DNA of 29,152 bases. Origin: Coriobacteriia bacterium (GTDB lineage: Bacteria; Actinomycetota; Coriobacteriia; WRKU01; WQUG01). The stretch is taken from positions 1-29,152 of the forward strand of contig WQVS01000003.1 of NCBI GenBank assembly GCA_009785705.1, given 5' to 3'. The notes under the pieces are model-generated. The model was not told the origin of the DNA. It made no database searches and worked only from the letters and a program-made list of their open reading frames with translations. Below, one piece after another: positions 18,042-26,559 of this stretch. The position numbers and the translations under genes were made by a program. The first letter of the stretch is position 1, and each line of letters opens with the position of its first letter.

Positions 18042-18270
18042 CTTTATTTCCCTTCATTCAAGATTTGTCTCCGTCGAAAATTTCTCAATACAGTATAACT
18101 TAAATCGTATTTTTAGGAGGAAGACCATTAAGGTACATGACTTGATGAGCACCTCTATTGAGAGCAATAGTCCAAAGCATTGATGAAATTGAACAAGGGT
18201 GAGCAGATTTGTAAGTCTACTCACCCTTGTAAATGAACCGAATCTTAAGTATTCAGTTGGGTTTTACTCT
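18042..18270. other. Intergenic region between lipoprotein and MFS gene
   Basis: About 230 bases. It contains the terminator of the minus-strand MFS gene at 18194-18229 and presumably the lipoprotein promoter. No gene is supported; an isolated AGGAGG at 18115-18120 on the plus strand precedes only a two-codon frame. Confidence 0.5.
18194..18229 (-). terminator. Terminator of the MFS transporter gene
   Basis: CAAGGGTGAG (18194-18203) pairs perfectly with CTCACCCTTG (18220-18229), with a partial inner AGA/TCT pairing. It lies downstream of the minus-strand transporter. The T run is weak (TTC AAT), so it may act mainly as an mRNA-stabilising stem. Confidence 0.6.
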
Positions 18271-19683
18271 TTACTTTGCGCCGCTTTCACGCATTTCAGC
18301 TAGCTCAAGATTTCTTTTCTTGAGTGCTCTTTTTAGGGCAAAAACAAGTCCAGCCGCAACTACCATCATGCCTGCGCAGATAAGATAGGTAAGCAAGAAG
18401 TTACCTGTAAGGGCATATAGGTTGTCTGCAAGGACAGGTGCAATTAAAGCTGCAACAGCATAGGCCATGTACATAATGCCATAGTTGAAGCCATAGTTCT
18501 TAAGACCAAACTGGTCACCTGTTAAAGCGGGGAACATAGTCAAAAATACACCGAAGCAAGCACCGATAAGCGCGAAGCCTAAGATAAGAAGAGGTGTACT
18601 GGTAAAGAAGTAAAAGCCAAGCATGGTTGCCGCCTGAAAGGCAATCGCTATGAGAAGCGTATTGGTGCGCCCAATCTTGTCTGAAAGACTTCCTCCGGCG
18701 ATTCTTCCTAAGGTATTAATAACTGCTACAAAGCTAATCAGAAATACAACGATACCAATGCCAAGAATACTGACTCCCTCATATCCAGCCAGTTGTAGTT
18801 CAGTGATGTTTCTGATATTCCCAATCATCATAAGACCGATTGAGGCTACCAGGGCAAAGGTGGCAAACATAAGATAGAAGACAGGTGTCTTAACCATCTG
18901 TTTATAGTCAAAGTCCAAAGGAGCCTCAGTAAAGGCAGCACCAGCCAAATTTTTTGGCTCAGGAGCACTGTAACCCTCTGGTGGATTCTTGACAAACTGT
19001 GCCATGATAAAAGCAATAATGGCTACACCAATACCCAAAAAGAGGAAGGTGCTTTCGATAGAGCCACCATCTCTACTGAGAAGCCACATGGTGATTGGAG
19101 CATAGATAACTGATGCTAGAGCAAATCCGCCTAAAACCAGACCACCTATTAACCCTTTTTTGCTGGGATGGTACCACTTAAGAGCTGCAGGCAGCACGCT
19201 TCCGTAACCAAACCCGATACCGAGACCAGTCAAAACGCCAAAAGAAAGAGCAATGCCTATGGGACTACCCATAACAGGAAGATAACCCAACCCCTCAAAA
19301 TAGTTGTAGTTACCTGTAGCAGTGGGGCCATTTCCAAGGGCACCCGTAATAATGCCCGAGAGAATCAGTCCTGCACCAACCATAAGACCACCAGCAGCAG
19401 CTACCCATCTGGGTCCAAACTTATCTTGCAGTCTGCCGCCAATAAGGGCTCCTGTTGCAAAGAACACAAGTACAAGAGTAAAAGGCAATCCAGCCTGTTG
19501 AGGTGACCAGTGCCAATAATTTGCCAAATCTACTCTAAGAAGACTCCATACGTACAGAATCTGTATAGTTAGATTGACAAGCACGCATGCTGCAAGAACA
19601 ATGGGTGCTTTCACGAATCCCTTTACGTTTGTCATTCCTTTCCCTTTCGCATGTTTTCGTACAGGTTTACATAGACAATTCAT
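18271..19683 (-). CDS. OFA-family MFS transporter (oxalate/formate antiporter-like)
   Basis: About 470 residues and 12 membrane segments of the major facilitator superfamily. Seen: YVWSLLRVDLANYWHWSPQQAGLPFT and the GGRLQDKFGPRWV loop between helices 2 and 3, which match the OxlT/OFA family, and the second-half repeat GGSLSDKIGRTNTLL. A central loop (FVKNPPEGYSAPEPKNLAG) separates the halves. OFA members exchange small carboxylates such as oxalate, formate or lactate; the actual substrate is unknown. I choose the ATG at 19683 because GGAGG (19689-19693 on this strand) is five bases before it. A GTG at 19701 would include that site; a later ATG at 19635 also has an AAGGGAAAGGA site. Confidence 0.85.
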   Translation of the reverse strand: MNCLCKPVRKHAKGKGMTNVKGFVKAPIVLAACVLVNLTIQILYVWSLLRVDLANYWHWSPQQAGLPFTLVLVFFATGALIGGRLQDKFGPRWVAAAGGLMVGAGLILSGIITGALGNGPTATGNYNYFEGLGYLPVMGSPIGIALSFGVLTGLGIGFGYGSVLPAALKWYHPSKKGLIGGLVLGGFALASVIYAPITMWLLSRDGGSIESTFLFLGIGVAIIAFIMAQFVKNPPEGYSAPEPKNLAGAAFTEAPLDFDYKQMVKTPVFYLMFATFALVASIGLMMIGNIRNITELQLAGYEGVSILGIGIVVFLISFVAVINTLGRIAGGSLSDKIGRTNTLLIAIAFQAATMLGFYFFTSTPLLILGFALIGACFGVFLTMFPALTGDQFGLKNYGFNYGIMYMAYAVAALIAPVLADNLYALTGNFLLTYLICAGMMVVAAGLVFALKRALKKRNLELAEMRESGAK

Positions 19684-19771
19684 TATATCCTCCAAGCACA
19701 CTAATTGTTAAGGAAGATGCATGTAGGAAACGTAAGCATAAAGTGGAGTGAAGGTTTGGGAAAATTTGGTG

Positions 19772-19777
19772 TATAAT
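19772..19777 (+). promoter_or_regulatory. -10 box of rpsO-pnp promoter
   Basis: TATAAT at 19772-19777, with a weak -35 (TGAAGG at 19749). It would give a leader of about 130 bases before rpsO, long enough for an autoregulatory S15-binding structure, although none is recognised by eye. Confidence 0.5.
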
Positions 19778-19910
19778 AGGTGAGTTATTTTAGTTACCCT
19801 TGACTTTGCTTTTGCGTGTCACCAATGCTTTGCACAGTCATGGGCGGATTAGCTTGTTAGAAACTTGCCTTTGAGGCGTGTCTACTGACAGGCAGAGAGA
19901 TAGGTGTATT

Positions 19911-20180
19911 ATGCCTTTAACAAAGGACGTTAAGGCAGCAATTATTGCTGAATACGGTAAAGACGGAAACGATTCTGGTTCTGCAGAGGTTCAGATTGCG
20001 CTGTTGACACAACGCATCAAGGATTTGACAGAACACCTGAAGACTCACAAGCATGACCATCACACTCGTCGTGGACTTTTGAAGCTGGTAGGTCAGCGCA
20101 AAAGACTGCTGAACTATGTGAAGACTCGCGACATCGAGGGATATCGTGAGCTAATAGCTAAGCTAGGCATCAGAGGGTAA
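19911..20180 (+). CDS. rpsO: 30S ribosomal protein S15
   Basis: 89 residues, the exact usual length. Seen: LTKDVKAAIIAEYG, GSAEVQIALLTQRIKDLTEHLKTHKHDHHTRRGLLKLVGQRKRLLNYV, the S15 signature. S15 binds 16S rRNA in the platform of the small subunit. The ATG at 19911 is chosen because the protein starts MPLTK; a GTG at 19878 would add an 11-residue basic stretch not found in S15. It is followed by a hairpin terminator and then pnp, as in many bacteria. Confidence 0.97.
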   Translation: MPLTKDVKAAIIAEYGKDGNDSGSAEVQIALLTQRIKDLTEHLKTHKHDHHTRRGLLKLVGQRKRLLNYVKTRDIEGYRELIAKLGIRG

Positions 20181-20183
20181 GAT

Positions 20184-20218
20184 GGGGGAGTGCGTCCATT
20201 GGATGTACTCCCTCTTTT
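20184..20218 (+). terminator. Hairpin terminator between rpsO and pnp
   Basis: A 14-bp stem (20184-20197 with 20201-20214, including G-T pairs) with a three-base loop, followed by TTTT. It may partly stop transcription before pnp, or provide an RNase III/PNPase-sensitive stem as at the E. coli rpsO-pnp junction. Confidence 0.8.
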
Positions 20219-20274
20219 AATAAGAGGGTTGAACGGGGGTTCAGCCTGGAAGTAGAAGAGGTAGGAGAAATATT

Positions 20275-22506
20275 TTGACTAAGATAGTCGAGACTTTTGA
20301 ACTGTTTGGTAAAGAATATACCCTGGAAACAGGAGAGCTTGCCAGGCAGGCGGGTGGAGCCGTACTAGTACGTCAGGGCGACACCGTTGTATTGGTAACC
20401 GCCACAGCGAGCAAAGAGGCAAAGGATTTTGACTTTTTCCCGCTAACAGTAGACTTTGAAGAGCGCATGTATGCAGCAGGCAAGATTCCTGGTGGCTATA
20501 TTAAGCGTGAAGGTCGTGCAAGCGAAAAAGCTACGCTAACAGCACGCATGATTGATAGACCGATTCGTTCAGCTTTCGCTGATGGATTCCGCAATGAAGT
20601 ACAGATTATTGCTACAGTCCTCTCAGCAGACCAAGTGCACCAACCAGATGTAATCTCTATCATGGGAGCTAGTGCAGCGCTGCTTGCAGCAGGCATTCCT
20701 TTTGAGGGACCTTTAGCTGGTGTGCGTATCTGTCGCGATGCTGACGGCGAATTCATGGTTAACCCCACTTTTGAAGAGGCTGCAGATAGTGATCTTGACC
20801 TTATAGTAGGTGGCTCTAAAGATGCTGTCTATATGATTGAAGCAGAGGCTGATGAAGTCACTGAAAAGGACATGCTAGATGCCTTGATGTTTGCGCAAGA
20901 GGTTATAGCTGAATTCTGTGCTGTGCAAGAGCGCTTTATTGCTGCTTTGGCACCTACGGCGCTAGAGTTCCCTATTGATGCGGCACCCGAGTGGATTGCT
21001 CCTCGTGTGGAAGCAGAGGGTCGAGCAAAGATGGATGCTGCTCTACGCAATCCTGACAAGCATGCTCGCATGGATGGCGTTGCGGCTGTTAAAGATGAAC
21101 TAATGGGACTCTTTAGCGAAGAAGAAATCGAAGAAAACGCCAAGTACATCAAGGGTGCTTTGAAGTCTCTAGAGAAGGCTACCATGCGCGCTATGGTGCT
21201 AGACGATGGTGAACGTGCTGACGGTCGTGCAACTAACGAAATTCGTCAGGTAGACTGTGTTGCAGGCTTCCTGCCTCGCAGTCATGGTGATGGCTTATTC
21301 ACGCGTGGTCAGACCCAAGTGCTTTCCATTGCTGCTTTGGGAATGCTGTCAGAAGGCCAACGCCTTGACACTATTGATCCAGAAGAAACAAAGCGCTACA
21401 TTCATCACTACAATTTCCCGCCATACAGCACGGGTGAAACGGGCTTTATGCGCGGACCGAAGCGTCGTGATATTGGTCATGGTGCTCTAGCTGAAAAGGC
21501 TATTGTTCCTGTCCTGCCCGATGAGGAAACTTTCCCTTACGCGATTCGCATCGTGTCAGAGGTTCTGGAATCAAACGGCTCATCATCGATGGGTGCTGTT
21601 TGTGGTTCAACCTTAGCCCTAATGGATGCAGGTGTGCCGATTGCTGCCCCTGTTTCTGGTATTGCGATGGGACTTATTAAAGAGGGCGATCGTATGGCGA
21701 TTCTCTCTGACATTCAGGGTCTTGAGGACTTTTTGGGTGACATGGACTTCAAGGTTGCTGGTACACCAAATGGTATTACCGCCTTGCAGATGGACAACAA
21801 GGCAAAGGGTCTATCCTTGGATATTTTGACTCAAGCGATTAGTCAGGCAAAGGTAGGTCGTGCGCATATTTTGAGCAAGATGCTTGAAGCCATTGAAACT
21901 CCTCGTGAGGAAATGTCAGAGCATGCCCCGCGCATTATCACTATCAAGATTCCAGTGGACAAGATTCGTGACGTCATTGGTAGCGGTGGCAAAGTCATTC
22001 GTGCCCTACAAGAAGAAACGGGTGCAAATATTGACATTCAAGAGGACGGAACAATCTTTGTTGCCAGTAAAGACTTGGGTGGCGAAGAAGCCTGTCGTCG
22101 AATCAATGCCATTGTAAAGGATCCAGAAGTAGGCGAGGTCTACACAGGTCGCGTAGTAGCAATTCAGGCCTTTGGTGCCTTTGTAGAGTTGCTACCTGGC
22201 AAGGACGGATTACTGCACATTTCACGCATCGCTAACGGACGCATCGACAAGGTCGAAGACGTGCTAGAAGTAGGCGATGAGGTCAAGGTAGAGATCCTTG
22301 AAATCGATGACCGAGGTAAGGTGTCACTAGATCGTCTCGATAAGCCAGATGCCCCTCCAAGTAGTGGAAAAAGTGGCGGAGATCGTCCATCAGGTGGCAG
22401 ACGCGACGGAGGCAACAGAGCTCGCGATAACCGAGGACCACGTGGCGGAGGACGTCCAAACCGTGACAGCGGAGACGGGGACGAAAGACGCCCTCGCAGA
22501 CGCTAA
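20275..22506 (+). CDS. pnp: Polyribonucleotide nucleotidyltransferase (PNPase)
   Basis: 3'-5' phosphorolytic exoribonuclease. 743 residues. Order: RNase PH-like domain 1 (about 10-145), helical linker, RNase PH domain 2 (about 320-530) with the catalytic SDIQGLEDFLGDMDFKVAG (D479, D485, D489, D491), KH domain (about 560-610, IRDVIGSGGKVIRAL), S1 domain (about 620-690, VGEVYTGRVVAIQAFGAFVEL), and an Arg/Gly-rich disordered tail (about 700-743). The tail resembles those of actinobacterial PNPases and may bind RNA. TTG start at 20275 with AGGAG at 20263-20267. A terminator follows. Confidence 0.96.
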   Translation: MTKIVETFELFGKEYTLETGELARQAGGAVLVRQGDTVVLVTATASKEAKDFDFFPLTVDFEERMYAAGKIPGGYIKREGRASEKATLTARMIDRPIRSAFADGFRNEVQIIATVLSADQVHQPDVISIMGASAALLAAGIPFEGPLAGVRICRDADGEFMVNPTFEEAADSDLDLIVGGSKDAVYMIEAEADEVTEKDMLDALMFAQEVIAEFCAVQERFIAALAPTALEFPIDAAPEWIAPRVEAEGRAKMDAALRNPDKHARMDGVAAVKDELMGLFSEEEIEENAKYIKGALKSLEKATMRAMVLDDGERADGRATNEIRQVDCVAGFLPRSHGDGLFTRGQTQVLSIAALGMLSEGQRLDTIDPEETKRYIHHYNFPPYSTGETGFMRGPKRRDIGHGALAEKAIVPVLPDEETFPYAIRIVSEVLESNGSSSMGAVCGSTLALMDAGVPIAAPVSGIAMGLIKEGDRMAILSDIQGLEDFLGDMDFKVAGTPNGITALQMDNKAKGLSLDILTQAISQAKVGRAHILSKMLEAIETPREEMSEHAPRIITIKIPVDKIRDVIGSGGKVIRALQEETGANIDIQEDGTIFVASKDLGGEEACRRINAIVKDPEVGEVYTGRVVAIQAFGAFVELLPGKDGLLHISRIANGRIDKVEDVLEVGDEVKVEILEIDDRGKVSLDRLDKPDAPPSSGKSGGDRPSGGRRDGGNRARDNRGPRGGGRPNRDSGDGDERRPRRR

Positions 22507-22542
22507 GCGCTAGCGGTAACGCGCATTGCAAATAAAGGATTT

Positions 22543-22573
22543 AAAAGAGCCGCGCTTGATGCGTGGCTCTTTT
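22543..22573 (+). terminator. Terminator after pnp
   Basis: AAAAGAGCCGCGC (22543-22555) pairs with GCGTGGCTCTTTT (22561-22573) around a five-base loop, giving a GC stem with a T tail. It ends the rpsO-pnp unit about 25 bases before the aquaporin gene. Confidence 0.85.
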
Positions 22574-22598
22574 GTGCTGAAAGCAGATTTAGGCAAAG

Positions 22599-23324
22599 AT
22601 GAGGTGTATTGTGTTAGGTGAATCGTTGAAGAAATATATATCTGAAGCTATTGGTACGATGGTTCTAGTATTTATGGGCTGTGGTAGTGCTGTATTTCTA
22701 GGAGCTGCTACTCCAGGGGGACATTTGGCAGTGGCGCTTGCTTTCGGCCTGTCTATCGTGGCGATGGCCTATGTTATTGGCAGTATATCTGGCTGTCACA
22801 TAAATCCCGCTGTGTCACTGGCAGCCCTGCTAGATAAACGTATCCGCTTTTCAGACTTTTGCGGATATGTGGTTTCGCAAATCGGTGGCGCAATCATTGG
22901 TGCAGGCCTACTTTTTCTTATGGTTTCTTTCTCTGGTATTGACCACACGGGAAACCTAGGTTCAAACCTCACTGCAGGTGCTGGCGGCATTGGTGGTGCC
23001 TTGCTTATAGAGGTCATCCTTACCTTTATCTTTGTACTAGTGATTCTTGCAGTGACTGATGATAAATCAAAAGGCTCTGTCGCAGGGATTGTTATTGGTC
23101 TTAGCTTAACCTTTGTGCATATTGTAGGAATTCCTCTTACAGGAACATCGGTAAATCCTGCACGAAGTATTGCTCCGGCACTCTTTTCAGGAGGGTCAGC
23201 GCTAACAGATTTGTGGGTATTTATTTTGGCCCCACTAGTCGGTGCAGCGCTAGCAGTTGTCGTTTACAGAGTAGTCAAGCCTGCTCTCACCTCAAAAGAA
23301 AGCAACACTGACACAAGCAGTTAA
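22599..23324 (+). CDS. Aquaporin Z-like water channel
   Basis: About 241 residues and six membrane helices of the MIP family. Seen: the two NPA boxes, HINPAVSL (N69) and TSVNPARS (N186), and FVHIVGIPLTGTSVNPARS, which resembles the AqpZ pattern with a His in helix 5, so water rather than glycerol is the likely permeant. Two starts are possible: the ATG at 22599 with a weak AGG site, or the GTG at 22611 with GAGGTG four bases before it, which fits the typical MKKYIAEAIGT start of AqpZ. No terminator is seen after it. Confidence 0.88.
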   Translation: MRCIVLGESLKKYISEAIGTMVLVFMGCGSAVFLGAATPGGHLAVALAFGLSIVAMAYVIGSISGCHINPAVSLAALLDKRIRFSDFCGYVVSQIGGAIIGAGLLFLMVSFSGIDHTGNLGSNLTAGAGGIGGALLIEVILTFIFVLVILAVTDDKSKGSVAGIVIGLSLTFVHIVGIPLTGTSVNPARSIAPALFSGGSALTDLWVFILAPLVGAALAVVVYRVVKPALTSKESNTDTSS

Positions 23325-23439
23325 GCTAAGTAAATAACAAAATTGCTTTGCCGCCGTTGATTTGAAATAGGTTAGGTAAAATTTTGCAATCGATAAGTAG
23401 GAATGAAATGTATCTCGCAGACCTTAAGGAGGAAATGTT

Positions 23440-23871
23440 ATGAACTGTCAAAAATGTGGTGCACCCATACAGAGCCAAGCTCAATTTTGCACTAGTTGCG
23501 GTAGCTCTGTAGCTGCTCCCGCTAATCCTGTCACACCACCGCAGGCACAATACGAACAGCCCGCTCAACAATATCAACCGCACCCGCCAATGCCATATCC
23601 CCCTGTCAAGGACAATAAGGGGCTAGCAACTGCTGGTCTAGTCTTGGGAATTATTAGCATGCTGACATGGGTACTTCCCTTTCTAGGATTACCAACTGCA
23701 ATCACAGGGCTTGTCTTAAGCATAAGAGGACTTAAGTCTTCTGGAAAAACGATGGCAATTATAGGAATAGTTCTATCCTCAATCGGGCTAGCATTAACCC
23801 TGATTAACGCTATATTGGGAGCTATTCAAGGAGCAATGGGGCAACATCCCATTGTTAATGAATTTCTGTAA
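23440..23871 (+). CDS. Zinc-ribbon and DUF4190-like membrane protein
   Basis: A 143-residue protein. Seen: an N-terminal zinc ribbon (C3, C6, C17, C20 in CxxC-10-CxxC), a Pro/Gln-rich linker (residues 28-58), and two membrane segments from about 64 with the pattern KGLATAGLVLGIISMLTWVLP and IAIIGIVLSSIGL, as in DUF4190 proteins. Such proteins are common in Gram-positive bacteria and lack a known function. AAGGAGG at 23424-23430 precedes the ATG, and a terminator follows. Confidence 0.85.
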   Translation: MNCQKCGAPIQSQAQFCTSCGSSVAAPANPVTPPQAQYEQPAQQYQPHPPMPYPPVKDNKGLATAGLVLGIISMLTWVLPFLGLPTAITGLVLSIRGLKSSGKTMAIIGIVLSSIGLALTLINAILGAIQGAMGQHPIVNEFL

Positions 23872-23897
23872 AGATTTCCCTAAGTAAGTGCTTCAAT

Positions 23898-23930
23898 AAA
23901 ACAGGCACTCTATTTAAGGGTGCCTGTTTT
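23898..23930 (+). terminator. Terminator after the zinc-ribbon gene
   Basis: AAAACAGGCAC (23898-23908) pairs with GTGCCTGTTTT (23920-23930) around an 11-base loop, followed by further T bases. Confidence 0.85.
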
Positions 23931-24009
23931 TAATTTTGTTTTTATTCATCCTGTTTCTTTTGCCTAGTCGCAAAGAGTGAATTGCCCTTCCTGATTGCTC
24001 GGCATCCGC

Positions 24010-24022
24010 TAAACTAGAATGC
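24010..24022 (+). promoter_or_regulatory. Leaderless-type promoter of rlmKL
   Basis: TAAACT at 24010-24015 followed by exactly seven bases and the ATG at 24023. This is the spacing of leaderless transcripts in actinobacteria. No ribosome-binding site is seen and no good -35 lies at 17 bases. Confidence 0.45.
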
Positions 24023-26461
24023 ATGAAAACAAATACTAATACTTATGAATACTTTGCAACTTGCGGGCGGGGACTTGAGGGTCTACTTGCCGACGAATTG
24101 CGCGCTTTGGGCGCTGGACGAGTACGTCCCTTAAGTAATGGAGTTGCCTTTTTTGGCAGCATTGAAGATGGGATGCGGGCTTGCTTATGGTTGCGCACGG
24201 CTAGTCGCGTGCTGCTGATCCTCGACCGTGTTCCTGCCAAGGATTCAGACACGCTTTATGGCAGTCTGTATAAGATTACCTGGGAACGACACATCGCAAT
24301 AGATGGCACTTTTGCAATTGATGCTTACGGACGCAATGATAATCTGCGCAATAGCCAATTTATCGCAGTCCGTTCAAAAGATGCTATTGTTGACCGCATT
24401 CGCAGTAAAAATACAGGCGAACAACGACCCAGTATTCAACGAGAGCGTCCTGATGTACTTATAAACATCAACTTACGTGGTGATAAAGCCACCATTGCTC
24501 TTGACCTAAGTGGGGAGCCCTTGCATCGTCGCGGGTATCGTATAGAAAGTCGCGCCATTAAGGCCCCTTTAAAGGAAAATCTTGCTGCTGCTATGTTGCT
24601 TGCTGCTGGGTGGGACGACTATTGGGGTAAAGGCATTGATACCAGTGTCGAAGACAATATCAGTGAAGAGGCTTCAGCCTTAGATCGGGAACATGCGGAA
24701 ATAGAGAATTCTACAGCAAAATTATTTGATCCCTTCTGTGGTTCAGGAACGATTGCTATTGAAGCTGCCCACATTGCTTCTGACAGGGCTCCTGGGCTCC
24801 TGCGTGATTACTGGGGCTTTAGTGGCTGGCTCGGATATGATGAAGATGCTTGGTTTAGCCTGCTTGATGAAGCCGATGAACGTGCTACTGCTGGTGCTGA
24901 AGCCTTGTCACAACTTAGACGGCCAGCAATTACAGCAAGTGATAGTGATGCACGATCTCTGCAGGCAGCAGTTGAAAGTGCAAAGCGTAGCAACTTATCA
25001 AAATTTATCAATTTCAAAGGTCAACTATCGCCAGATGATTGCGAAAGTCTGGCAGCAAGTGGGGGAGGAGAGAACTTCCTTATAACCAATCCTCCCTATG
25101 GACAGCGCCTGTCATCAGAAGCACAACTTCCCGCAGTATATGCAGAACTAGCGCACTACATTAAGCTGCTTGTAGAGCAAGGCTCTAGCAGTGTTGCTGT
25201 TATTTCACCAGATGGTCTGTCTGAAACCTATATAAGCAAAGCTGTTGGACGAGCCCCGTTTAAGCGCATTAAAGCAATGAACGGTCCTATCGAATCCGAT
25301 ATCCGTGTCTGGAGATCTGAGTACCAGCATAAACCGTTGAGTGCCTCTGATGTAGATGTGGATAGTGCTTCAGATAAGAAGGACAAAGACTCTAGCGAAA
25401 TGAATAGTCAGGTAGATGTCACACCTTTTGCCAATCGCTTAGCGAAGATGGCAAAACATCGGAGAAAGTGGGCTAAGCGCAGTGATGTAAGTTGCTATCG
25501 TGTCTACGATGCTGATTTACCTGACTTCAATGTTGCGATTGATCTGTATCAGGGTGCAGAAAATACAAGAGACGCAGGGAAAAGCTGGATTCATGTTGCA
25601 GAGTATAAAGCCCCTAAGGGAATAGATGAGAACTTAGCACACGCAAGGCTTGCAGAGGTTTTGCGTATTGCACCAGCAGAATTTGACCTACAATCCAAAG
25701 ATGCATTTCTAAAGCAACGCAAACAGGCTAAGGGTGGCTCCCAATACAAACAACAAGACAAGAATCAAGGAGGGAGTGCTGGTAGCGATTCTGTTACTCC
25801 CAAATCATCTGGTGTGCGCTTAATCGAAGAAGGTAACTTACAATTCGAAATCGACCTAGCCTCAAGGCTCGACACAGGCATTTTCTTAGACCACCGCAAG
25901 GTTCGCAACTTGTTGCGTGAAAAGGCACAAGGACGTGACTGCCTGAACCTCTTTGCCTACACAGGTACAGCCAGTGTATACATGGCAGATGGTGGCGCAC
26001 GCAGTGTTAAAACTCTTGATTTATCCAGTACCTATATTGAGTGGGCAAAGCGTAACATGCAACTTAATGACTTCATGACAGGCAAGCACCGGAATCTTGA
26101 GCTTTCCTTTGAAAAGGTCGACGTACTGCGTTGGGTAGCCGAACAGCGCGCCTTACGTAAGCCCAGCTATGACCTTATCTTTGTAGATGTTCCGACTTTC
26201 TCCAATTCTGCAAAAATGGGAAAGCGAACTTGGGACGTTCAGCGTGACCACGTAGAACTACTAATTAGTTTAACGCGTTTATTGCGCCATGATGGGGAAA
26301 TAGTGTTCTCTACTAACTTACGCAACTTTACACCTGATTTGAAAGCACTCGAAAAAGCGAGAGTGAGTCTAGAAAACATTAGCAAACAAACAGTTCCTGC
26401 AGACTTTGAACGCTCGCCCAATATTCATCACTGCTTCATCGTGAGCAAATTGTCACGCTAG
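24023..26461 (+). CDS. rlmL: Bifunctional 23S rRNA methyltransferase RlmKL
   Basis: An 812-residue fusion that methylates G2445 (RlmL, N2) and G2069 (RlmK, N7) of 23S rRNA (E. coli numbering). Order: THUMP domain (about 8-165), RlmL methyltransferase with DPFCGSGTIAIEAAH (236 on) and NPPY (356-359), a long polar linker (430-470), another RNA-binding-like segment and a second polar linker near 575-600 with Lys/Gln, then the RlmK methyltransferase with FLDHRKVRNLL, NLFAYTGTASVYMA (642 on) and FVDVPTFSNSAKMG. Typical length is about 700 residues, so the extra length comes from the two linkers. The ATG is probably leaderless. Confidence 0.92.
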   Translation: MKTNTNTYEYFATCGRGLEGLLADELRALGAGRVRPLSNGVAFFGSIEDGMRACLWLRTASRVLLILDRVPAKDSDTLYGSLYKITWERHIAIDGTFAIDAYGRNDNLRNSQFIAVRSKDAIVDRIRSKNTGEQRPSIQRERPDVLININLRGDKATIALDLSGEPLHRRGYRIESRAIKAPLKENLAAAMLLAAGWDDYWGKGIDTSVEDNISEEASALDREHAEIENSTAKLFDPFCGSGTIAIEAAHIASDRAPGLLRDYWGFSGWLGYDEDAWFSLLDEADERATAGAEALSQLRRPAITASDSDARSLQAAVESAKRSNLSKFINFKGQLSPDDCESLAASGGGENFLITNPPYGQRLSSEAQLPAVYAELAHYIKLLVEQGSSSVAVISPDGLSETYISKAVGRAPFKRIKAMNGPIESDIRVWRSEYQHKPLSASDVDVDSASDKKDKDSSEMNSQVDVTPFANRLAKMAKHRRKWAKRSDVSCYRVYDADLPDFNVAIDLYQGAENTRDAGKSWIHVAEYKAPKGIDENLAHARLAEVLRIAPAEFDLQSKDAFLKQRKQAKGGSQYKQQDKNQGGSAGSDSVTPKSSGVRLIEEGNLQFEIDLASRLDTGIFLDHRKVRNLLREKAQGRDCLNLFAYTGTASVYMADGGARSVKTLDLSSTYIEWAKRNMQLNDFMTGKHRNLELSFEKVDVLRWVAEQRALRKPSYDLIFVDVPTFSNSAKMGKRTWDVQRDHVELLISLTRLLRHDGEIVFSTNLRNFTPDLKALEKARVSLENISKQTVPADFERSPNIHHCFIVSKLSR

Positions 26462-26544
26462 CTGATGCTGATATTTCCGTCTTATAAAACCCAAGGTCAG
26501 ACTCTGTTGTGGGCTGTTCCTTAGGTCTTGTAACTAAAGCAAAA

Positions 26545-26559
26545 TGGTAAAATGACTCT
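26545..26559 (+). promoter_or_regulatory. Leaderless-type extended -10 promoter
   Basis: TGGTAAAAT at 26545-26553 is an extended -10 box, six bases before the ATG at 26560. There is no ribosome site. As with rlmKL, this suggests a leaderless message. Confidence 0.5.

Noticed and set aside
18115..18165. Small plus-strand gene behind AGGAGG at 18115-18120
   Set aside because: The first ATG after it stops after two codons, and the next short frame has only 12 codons without a proper ribosome site.
22164..22531. Minus-strand frames across the pnp 3' end
   Set aside because: They arise from the Arg/Gly-rich composition of the PNPase tail and have no independent support.
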